Source: Chara braunii
Lineage: Eukaryota; Streptophyta; Charophyceae; Charales; Characeae
Direction of reading: 5' to 3'
DNA length: 35,513 nucleotides
NCBI GenBank assembly: GCA_003427395.1
Contig: BFEA01000121.1
Span: forward strand, 1,757,551-1,793,063
Positions 27,284 through 35,513 of the stretch are shown here, piece by piece. Made by a program: the position numbers and the translations under genes. Below the pieces are notes generated by a model, which saw nothing but the letters and a program-made list of their open reading frames with translations, ran no database searches and was not told where the DNA came from. Each line of letters opens with the position of its first letter. The first letter of the stretch is position 1.

Positions 27284-28912
27284 ATGGCATCTGCAGCAGA
27301 TTGGAAACTGCAGATGGACGCTGCCCCTGAGGCAGAAAAACCGCAGTATCAGTTCTTCTACGAGAAAGCCTTGAAGAGTGAGGAGGAAGAGAAAGAGAGA
27401 GAGAGAAGGGATAAGGTGCAGGCTCACGAGGCCGTCCTTAGCACCGTGTCCGCTCTGACTGATGAGGAGGTAGAAGAGAAAACGGTTACCCTCCTCAGAG
27501 CCTTAGCAGGGGTCCGGGTTGTTGAGGACCATACTGGCCAACTCGCGCAGGTGTTTAAGCAGCTTAAGGAGTTGCGCGAAGACATGGCCAAGATGGCGCA
27601 GCAGCACTGCGATCAGCTGCAACAGTTTGCTAGTTCGCTGCAGGCTCAAATCGTCTCTTCACTCACCTACCCTGCCTCCAATGCTGCGTGTCAGTCCAGT
27701 TTTGCCCCTCTGAATATGTCTACTTCTCCTTCTACTTCTTCTTCTTCTTTGAGTGTGGTTAATAGCCAAAGCGGATCTGCAGCAAGTCCAGACCCCGCTG
27801 CTGCTGCTGCTGCTGCTGCAGCGGCAAGTGGTGGTGCAGGGACTTCTGGAACTGTTGCAGCCCCGGGTCCAGACCCAGCAATGGCTGGGCCGGGCAGCAA
27901 CTTTGCTTACCTCGACAGGAAGGCGGCACAGATTCCGTCCAAGTATGATGGAAAAGACGACGTCGAGTCATGGATCAGCACCATGCGGTCCTACTTTGAT
28001 GTGTTGGGGACACCCCCAGTCACTCAGTCGTCGGTCCTTGGGACCAATGTGGAACCCNCNGTGAGAGGATTNCTAGAAATCCAAGTTGTACAAGCAGGCT
28101 ATAAACGTATAGACCTGAACAAATGGCTGAAGGCTACGCCTGTAGCCACACTTGAGGATCTCTTGATTCAACAGTATGCCGATCCACATGCTGCAGCAAA
28201 AGCAAGACTTAAGCTTGATAAACTCAAGCACAGCAAGTGGACTGGCACCATGCAAAGTCTGTAGCAGTATGTCAGTAAGCTCTTTGCTACTCCCAATTTG
28301 GAAATGACTGCACAGTCTTGCTTGGATGTGATAAAAGCAACGGTCCCCTCTGCTAAAATTCATCGCCTGGGCCTCAAACTCGCGGAATATACAGATTGGC
28401 TTTCCCTCATGCGGGATCTAGTCAAGCTGGAGGCACAAGACCTCCCGGGTGGATCGAGTGGCAAAAGAGCCCTTGGCCGCAAACGGTTTTCTGGCAGCAA
28501 CCGTTTAGCAACACACGATCTGCTAGAGGATGACGAGGAGATCCTCGCAGACAACCCTTCTCTTGATGACGATCAAGAGCAAGGCTGTGAGGCATCATGC
28601 TCTGCGTCAGCCCACGAGTCTGAGTTGGTGAATGATGAGGAATCCATGAATGCCTTTAAGAAGACTGCCTTTAAAAGCAAGGGACCAAGGACCACAATGA
28701 AGAACAACACTAACACTATCCTTCTTCCCAAGGGAGCAAATATTCCACCAAAACCGGAAGATCCTGCCACAAAACCATGGGTAGATCTCCGGATTAGTGA
28801 AAGCGAGTGGAAGGTCAGGGTGAAGAGAGGAGTTTGCCTGCATTGCACCAAAACGGGACATTCAGTCCAACACTTTTTCAGATTGCAGCAGGGAAACCAG
28901 CAACGGGGGTAG
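27284..28912 (+). pseudogene. gag: Element C Gag with one premature stop
   Basis: From MASAADWKLQ at 27284 the frame runs through a Glu/Lys/Arg-rich helical N-terminus and a coiled-coil (LAQVFKQLKELREDMAKMA). It continues with a Ser/Thr linker, an Ala run encoded by (GCT)n at about 27798-27825, and a capsid-like region (SKYDGKDDVESWISTMRSYF) to a TAG at 28262-28264, continuing in the same frame to 28912. The stop fits CAG to TAG. Three undetermined bases lie near 28057-28072. The C-terminal zinc knuckle reads CLHCTKTGHSVQHF, so the fourth ligand (Cys) is Phe. The end overlaps pol by about 105 bp. Confidence 0.82.
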
Positions 28913-31900
28913 AGGCATCATCAGCACACTCTGCGGATGGAGAGGCTGAACATGTAAGTACAAATTCTTCTTTAGATTCTGATCCCACTCAGCAAACCTC
29001 TCCTGAAACCCCATCTGATGCTGATTCCAAGGCTGAAAAGTTACACATCCTATACAAGGAGCCTTGGGTAGAGTCGGAAGAGATTGACTTTCATGCTCTG
29101 TTGACGCGCTGGGCTCACATGAAGCAAGAACGCGCGCAAGGGAGGACGAAGTTGATCTTCTTCAAACTCTACATTAATGGTCGTTACATCCGTGCGTTGG
29201 CTGATTGTGGTGCAACCGCCAAATACTTCTCACCGCACGACATTCGTAAGGCACGCTTGGGGATGAAACAAGTGACTTTGCAGAATCCTTGTCGGACCCA
29301 AGTAGGCAACCAAGAGGTTGTCACTTCCACGCATGTAGTCAAAGGTGTGCGCACTACCTTTGACGTTGATCGCACAATCACGCATGAATTGAATTTCTAT
29401 GTTCTTGATCAGTGCCCCTTCGACGCGGTTATTGGCTTGGGCTGGTTGCAGGCCCAATGTGAAAGAACCACGTGGAAGGACTCACAATTCATGGTCAAAG
29501 ATGCCATGGGGATCGAGCGTCCCGTCCTCTTGGATGAGCCGCGCGAGTCCCAAGTGACCTTTCTCAATGCAATGCAATTCTGCAAAAAGTGGCGCAGGCG
29601 CAAAACTGATGAGCAAATGTATATAGCCTTTGTTAGACCTGCTCATGTGCCTTCTATTTTCGTTGTACATAGTGATTCTACTTTGCATGCTGTGTCCACC
29701 TCGGATGCAACTGCATCTACCTCTAGTAAGTCCATCTCTAGTCCAAATGACTCTACTTCTAATCCTATTGTTTTGGCTGCACCAATACAAACTGACATGC
29801 TTGCTCCTGAGAGTGATGACCCCCCTCCGAAAATCCCACCGGACATTCGCAACCTTCTCAACCGATTTCCTGACGTCTTGGCCGAACCGCATGGAGTCCC
29901 CGTGCGTCCGGTCCGACACAGGATCGAGTTGATTGAAGGTAGCACTCCTCCAAAGGGTTGTGTCTATCGAATGGGCTTAGGCGAATTGGAGGAGTTGCGA
30001 AGGCAGATTGATGAAATGATTGGGAAGGGATGGATCAAGCCGAGTGAGTCGGAGTTTGGTGCACCGGTGCTGTTTGTCCCTAAGAAAGGAGGTAAGTTGC
30101 GGATGTGTATTGACTACCGCGGGTTGAATCGGATCACGAGAAAGAATGCATATCCTTTGCCACGTTTCGATGATTTGCTTGATGTTGCAGGTGGGTGCAA
30201 AGTGTTCAGCAAGATCGATCTCAAGTCTGGCTACCACCAGATCGAAGTCGATCCTGCGGACCAGCACAAAACCACATTCAAAACTCGCGATGGGCTGTAC
30301 GAGTTTACCGTCATGCCCTTCGGTCTCACGAATGCGCCAGCCACCTTTCAAAGTCTCATGGACAAAGTGTTCCGCCACAAGATTAACCGGTTTGTTGTTG
30401 TTTATCTGGATGACATACTAATCTTCAGCAAATTGATGGAAGAGCACGTGAGACACCTTGAGGAGGTGATGCAGATCCTCAAGGACGCGCAGCTCCATCT
30501 CAACTTGGAGAAATTTGAGTTTGGGAGGGACAACGTCATCTACCTTGGACATCAGTTGTCTGCTGCAGGCCTAGAGCCCGAGGCAACCAAGGTTGAGGTC
30601 ATCCAAAAGTGGCCCCAACCTGCGAATGTCCGCGAGTTGCGTTCTTTTCTTGGTCTTGCGTCGTACTACCGTAAGTTTGTGCCTAAATTTTCTATCATTG
30701 CCCGTCCATTTTCTAGACTAACCAGCAAGAATGTGTCCTACACATGGAATGAGGAGTGCACGACAACCTTCGAAGCACTAAAGGAGGCTTTGGTGAGTCA
30801 TCCGGTGCTCCGCGTTGCAGATCCCAAGCTTACATTCGTAGTAACTACGGATGCAAGTTTGTATGGGATTGGTGCAGTGTTGCAGCAAGATGATGGTGAT
30901 GGTTTTCGTCCGCTGGAATACTACAGCAAACGCATGCCCAGCCACAAGGTAGCTGCCTCCACTTACATGAGAGAGCTTTATGCCTTGAGAGAGGCACTAG
31001 ACCATTGGAAACACTACCTCTTGGATCGCCATTTCAAAGTGTTATCGGATCATGAGACTTTGAAGTGGATTCAAGCACAGGTAAACCCATCAACTACGTT
31101 GACCCGCTGGCTGCATGAGATTGATGTGTATGATTTCGAACTCAAACACAAGAAGGGTTGCTATAATCGTGTTGCGGATGCTTTGTCTCGCCACCCTGAG
31201 TACATGACTTGCCTTGTGGGTTCCTACGACCTTCGTAAGGATCTGAAAGAGTAACTCATTGAGCACACTGCCAAGGATCCGGAACTCAGTCCCATCCTTG
31301 AGTAGATTCGGGCTGACCCTAGTAGTCAGCCTGATTTCCATGAATGTAAGGGCCTTCTCTTCCGACGCTACGGTAAGCATGACCGGTTGTGTGTGCCCAA
31401 CCATGAGCCAATCATCACTCACTTCTTGGATTTGGCTCATGGTCGGAGTGGACATTTCGGTGTTGAGAAGACATACGGGAATCTGTTGGAAAAGTTTGTG
31501 TGGCCTGGTATGAAAAGAATGACGCAAAGGTTTGTGGCTGAGTGTGAAGTTTGTCAACGCATTAAACCGTCTCGGCAGAAGCCTTATGGGCTGTTGCACC
31601 CTCTTCCTATCCCTGACGGTTCGGGGGAGTCTGTTTCTATTGACTTCACAGACATGGGGAAGAAGAGCAGAAACAGTTATTCCCAAGTTATAGTGATTGT
31701 CGATCGTTTTTCGAAGTTTTTGAATCTGATCCCACTACCACCTCACGCCCCAACTGACCTTGTGATCAAAGAGTTTCACAAAGGATACATTCTGCAGTGT
31801 GGGCCCCCGAAATCTCTTGTGAGTGACCGGGACACTAGGTTTATAAGTGCAGAACGGAAGGACTTCACCTCCCAGGTCTATGACATGAAACTCAAGATGA

Positions 31901-32784
31901 CATCTGGTCGACATCCCGAAGCCAATGGACTGGCCGAGGAGATCAACCAGACGGTGATCCAACTTCTCCGAGCCTTAATTGTGCCTGATCAGAATTCTTG
32001 GGATGAGGAATCGTCGATCGTGCAAGGGTTGTACAACAACTCCATCCACTCCTCCACCGGTATGACGGCTAACCGGTTGCATCTTGGATGGAAAATTCGC
32101 AATCCTCTATCCTACCTGTTCCCTGAACAGCCTCCTGGTCTGACACCTGGCCAGCCAGGCTACAGCGCTAAGTACGATCGGTTGCTCAAGGTTGTTATCG
32201 CGGCTATGGAAAGGCGACGCAGTGCCATGATCAAACACGCAAACAAGAAGCGCCAGCCTGCGCCTTTCACAGTGGGGAGTTATGTCTGGGTCAAGATGTC
32301 TGAGTTTTCCGAAGAGGTGGGTGTTTCAAGAAAACTTCTCCCTCAGTACTACGGTCCATGGAAGGTCTTGAACCAGGTACAGAGTGATTCTTTCGGTCCT
32401 TCTTACACGAGTGATGTACCTGCGCACCTGCGCACATACCCAGTCTTCCACGCATCAAAGTTGTTTCCGTATGAATCACCTGAAACTTTCAAGTATCGAG
32501 AATCAATGATTCCCCGCGCAATCAATGGCGGTCATGAGGTTGATAGGATTGTCGAATACAGTGGGAAAGGAAGAAACAGACAGTACAAAGTCCATTTTTT
32601 GTACCATCCGTTGGACGATTTCTACTAGATTGCTAAGAAAGACTTACTACAGAGTGCACCGCGTGTTGTGAACGCCTACGAACGATTGATAAGTTCTGAA
32701 CAGCAACCAAAATTCACTGCTACCCTGACTCCTACGGAATTCACCCGATCTCTCTTCGCTAACTACGCCTACGATGCATTGTGA
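28807..32784 (+). pseudogene. pol: Element C pol polyprotein, one frame with three internal stops
   Basis: Residues are counted from the first Met at 28807; true entry is probably by frameshift from gag, since pol is in the -1 frame relative to gag. Protease has ADCGATAKYF (Asp133, with Cys in place of the usual Ser/Thr) and FDAVIGLGW. RT runs from about 390 to 640, with YLDD at 533-536. RNase H has TTDASLYG (Asp682), SDHETLKW and VADALSR. The integrase zinc finger keeps both His and both Cys (H878 onward, ECEVCQ). The core has Asp946, Asp1007 and Glu1044 (36 residues between the last two), then QYYGPWKV and a chromodomain-like tail (VDRIVEYSGKG). In-frame stops are TAA 31252-31254, TAG 31303-31305 and TAG 32626-32628; no frameshift is seen. 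The natural end is TGA 32782-32784. Confidence 0.9.
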
Positions 32785-32812
32785 GTTACTCGCTCGAAGG
32801 GACCTCGCTCTT

Positions 32813-32825
32813 GAGGGGGGGTTAG
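32813..32825 (+). promoter_or_regulatory. Element C polypurine tract
   Basis: GAGGGGGGGTTAG immediately before the TGTAATGACC start of the 3' LTR. Confidence 0.75.
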
Positions 32826-34215
32826 TGTAATGACCCGTCAAAACACGGACTGAGAACACTGCTGATTTCTGAAGTTCTGCCGATGGAATGGATGCCTTGC
32901 TGAGATTCCCGCATTCTGCTGTGTTTCTAAGTCTGTCTGTGTGTGCGTGCTTGTGACCTGCATGCCTGTCTGAGTGCTTGCTGGTATGATTGTGTGTGGG
33001 ACCCGCAAGGGTACTTGCTTGTTTGGTAGGCCCGTAGGGCCGGTACTTACCTGTGGCCGTGGCATTGAGGGTTGTAGCAGGGAAAACACTCAAGTGGCGA
33101 AGCTAGCAGCCCTGAGGCCCTTGGGGTAGCGGAAAAACACTCAAGTAGGCCGGTAGGCCGATGCTGCACCCCACTGCAGTTGGCGTGAGGGCGTACCGGA
33201 GGCCGAGCAGAAAAAGACAAAGTTGGCATTTTTAGAGTCCAGTAGCGGTAGGGTAGGTCTAGGCCGGTACCAGTCCAACCAGTCTGAGTCTAGAGCCTGT
33301 ACGGGTAATATCAGGGTCTGCAATGATGTTTCCCTCCGAAACAGAGGAGGTACCGGTTGCTTGGAGAGGCCGAGCGGCCTGGAAGTCACCGCCCAGGAGG
33401 CAAGTAGGCCGAGCCCGGCCTCATTCTTCAGTGTGCGAGTTGGGCGTCACGCTGCTGGAGCGCTAGGTGGAGGAGCGCTGGGCTCGACAGCGCTGCTGGG
33501 AGTAAGAAGCCGGGAGCTTCCACCTTGGCTATGGTGGAGCTCAGCCAGTAGGAGGAGGAGGGAGAAGGGGACCAAGGAGGAGAGTGGTAGGGTACTTACC
33601 CGGCTATGGTAGACACCATCTTCATCTCCTTGCTAGGCGCTGCATCAGGAAGGCCCCAGTGGGGGTAGTGCCGCATCAAGGAAGCTCGGACAAAGTCAGG
33701 CATGGCGGTTGAGTGGGCAGCGACATAGCTGCTGGGTGATGACCTGCAAGAAGGGCAGCGGTGTAGCTGCTTGGGGTTGTCCTTTGTACCGGAGGTTGAA
33801 ACCTCAGTAGTCCGCCATAGCCTCGGCCTGTATGAGGAGGAAGAAGAAGGGNTGCCATGGCTATGGTGGACCTCATCTTGTGCCTGCAGTAGAAGTGGGA
33901 TTCGGACATTGATTGTGGTTCAGCTGTTCAACATTATTATTGTTTATTTATTGTTTGAATAAGAGAGGAGGAGATAAAGAGGAGGAGGTTGTTGAGCGAA
34001 GAAGAAGAGCTTTGTCCTTGGTCTATGCTGGAGTACATCATCTCTTTCTTCTTTCTAAATTCTTCTTCTTCTTCTTTCCCTCTCTCTCCTCAAGTTCTTT
34101 CATTTCTTTTGCAATTGGATGGCATTGGGCTCAAGTGCATTCATTTCTTTTCGCAATTGGACAACATTGTACTTTCTGATGATTGTGGACTTCAAAATTG
34201 GCCAGGATCGTAACA
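32826..34215 (+). repeat. Element C 3' LTR (1390 bp)
   Basis: Matches the 5' LTR from TGTAATGACC to GGATCGTAACA. An undetermined base near 33852 corresponds exactly to the one at 25433. The stretch matching 25002-25596 is identical to the 5' copy by eye, while differences elsewhere are more frequent. Confidence 0.92.
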
Positions 34216-34305
34216 GTTATTGATTCTGAGTTGAAAGAGTTTGGTTTTGCCATCAGTTCGCGTGTATGCATGGTGAAAGCAAGTTTGGAGTGCGGTCTGA
34301 TTTCA
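34216..34305 (+). repeat. Element B 3' LTR, final 90 bp
   Basis: GTTATTGATTCTGAG...GTCTGATTTCA matches 16402-16491, the end of B's 5' LTR, and continues the LTR broken at 24383. The first four bases are the duplicated target of element C. Confidence 0.85.
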
Positions 34306-35513
34306 CACTCATCCATAGCAGGCATCAAAGAAAATTGTCTGACAACAACAGAATATGCAACATTGAAATCAAAGCAGACTGAATATGACTGTACTGAGAA
34401 CAGACTGGACTCAGAACAGACAAAATATGCACACACCTGCCTGAAATCAAAAGCCAAGCAAACCGGTCAGAGAACAAACCAAAAGACACACACACCTTTA
34501 CTCAGGACAGACAAAATACTCAGACGCCTGCCTGAAACGAAAAGCAAAGCCCTCTCCGCCATGTCGGGCCCTTAGGCATCAGGCATGCTGCACATTGTTT
34601 TCCACAAGGAACACAACCTTTTGACTACTGGTCTTTCTGATTCCTGCAGGAGGGAAGGCTATATGGGTGGAAGAGCCAATCATCAGTGGGTTGCATTGGT
34701 TGCTAACTGCATCCAAATCGTTGGCATATCATTACCAATGCAATGACTTGCTGATTTCTGCCGCCGAGATTGACAGCGAGGCTGTACACTAACCCGGTAG
34801 GTTAGATTCGTAATTTTGTTTGGCTGAGGGCTAACCGAGAGACCTGCCTGTAAGGAAATTCGTGAGGGACAGATCTGCAAATCTGGGAAAATACGGGCCC
34901 AGTACTAACCCGAATTCCTACAGCTACCCGAACTGCCTATAGCAGGCCCGGGCTACCCCTAGGACAGAGGCCCTAAGCGGCCTATACTGTTAGACGGTCC
35001 TATAGCCTATAGCCGGGTTCGGTAGAGGCCGAGAGGCTGAAACAGCAACGGTACCGGTCGGTCAGTCAGTCTGGTCTAGGTCTAGAGAGTCTATAGATAG
35101 GTTAGGTCCATCGGTTCAGGACTTTTGGCAGTTCATTTCTCGCGAGCAGCGTTGGAGAAGCCAAGCAAGTTGGGGGCGGTACCTGTCTACAGGCGGCATC
35201 ATGAGACGCGCCGTGACAGCAGCCATAGCCGGCCCTCTCTGAGTCTGCCATAGCTGGGGCATCCTCAGTGCACCTACCCCTGGGGGTATCTGCGTATGGT
35301 CGGGCTGTATCGAGGCTCTACAGTGGTGGTTCGTGGGTGGTGGCAGCCATAGCTGCCTGTTCCTTCATCAGAGTTGTCCATCGGCACTGAAGACTTCATC
35401 GCAGGACCTGTTCTTCATCAGGGTGGTTGGCGCTGGCCTCTGGGAGGCTGTTCCGATGCAGCGCTACTAACTGGGTGTAGGATAGAGAGTGGGGTGTGAG
35501 TTCTGAGGGTGGC
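34306..35513. other. Flank of element B, no gene recognised
   Basis: A roughly 50 bp direct repeat (TCAGRACAGACAAAATA...CCTGCCTGAAA...AAAGC) occurs at 34411 and 34502, a 91 bp period. The stretch from about 34900 has LTR-like texture, with GGTACCGGTCGGTCAGTCAG, many TCTAGAG/CTATAG words and three CCATAGC motifs (35222, 35250, 35347), and may be part of another LTR running off the window. No domain-bearing frame is visible on either strand. Confidence 0.45.

Larger units (their letters stand above)
24384..34215 (+). mobile_element. Element C: young 9.8 kb Ty3/gypsy chromovirus-like retrotransposon nested in B
   Basis: Two LTRs (24384-25796 and 32826-34215) start TGTAATGACC and end GGATCGTAACA. 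PBS, leader, gag, pol and PPT follow in order. Flanking 4 bp repeats are GTTA (24380-24383 and 34216-34219). The uninterrupted target is visible at about 16400 in the other LTR of B (CGTTATTGATTCTGAG). The LTRs differ by about 18 substitutions and one 23 bp indel by eye, so the insertion is recent. Gag has one premature stop and pol three, so this copy is probably not autonomous. Confidence 0.93.
16146..34305 (+). mobile_element. Element B: old, decayed Ty3/gypsy retrotransposon, split by element C
   Basis: The order on the plus strand is truncated 5' LTR (to 16491), PBS (16493), leader, gag remnant, pol remnant (to 23468), and 3' LTR starting TGAAACGG at 23466. The 3' LTR is interrupted at 24383 by element C (24384-34215) and ends at 34305. 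Without C, B is about 8.3 kb. It is related to element A in PBS, PPT region and Gag/Pol layout. Many stops and frameshifts, lost catalytic residues and the truncated LTR show that it is inactive. The ccmF piece and adapter at 18886-19330 interrupt its gag. Confidence 0.85.

Noticed and set aside
34411-34560. CRISPR-like repeat
   Set aside because: Only two diverged copies 91 bp apart in a eukaryotic repeat context; no array.

Overview
This window is a repeat-rich piece of a nuclear genome from a streptophyte (green plant or charophyte alga). I see no intact host gene. The evidence is chromovirus-type Ty3/gypsy LTR retrotransposons with tRNA-iMet-type primer sites, solo LTRs, short inverted-repeat DNA transposons and a piece of a plant-type mitochondrial ccmF gene. 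A Chara-like alga is my best guess; that is inference from general element style, not something the sequence proves.

Layout. Positions 1-5418 hold a degraded reading frame at the left edge, an AT-rich low-complexity block split by a probable solo LTR (824-1805), a probable inverted-repeat DNA element with a TTAA target (1998-2738), and two oppositely oriented copies of a 454/458 bp MITE (3022-3475 and 4555-5012). Each MITE is centred on a 44-46 bp palindrome. Between the MITEs lies a complete 38 bp Nextera mate-pair junction adapter (3941-3978), so this stretch is probably an artificial join. A solo LTR (5423-6381) belongs to the same family as element B below.

Element A (6630-15241, minus strand) is a structurally complete Ty3/gypsy element with two LTRs, a PBS, a PPT and a 4 bp target duplication (ACAG). 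It has an extra small ORF with a hydrophobic N-terminus upstream of gag, an intact gag, and a pol broken by one frameshift and three in-frame stops. Element B (16146 to 34305, plus strand) is older. Its 5' LTR is truncated, its gag and pol carry many stops and frameshifts, and its gag contains a mitochondrial ccmF fragment next to a second, half-length Nextera sequence and a 54 bp duplication. Element C (24384-34215, plus strand) is a young 9.8 kb element inserted inside the 3' LTR of B. Its LTRs differ by roughly 1.3% by eye; gag has one premature stop and pol has three.

Each element would have been copied by reverse transcription primed at the PBS, with Gag forming the particle and Pol supplying protease, reverse transcriptase, RNase H and integrase with a C-terminal chromodomain-like tail. 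None of the three pol genes is intact. The points most worth a second look are the two adapter-linked assembly artefacts, the MITE family with its central palindrome, a recurrent CCATAGC motif in LTRs and leaders, a W-box minisatellite in the leader of B, a telomere-like hairpin just after the PBS of C, and the pre-gag ORF of A.
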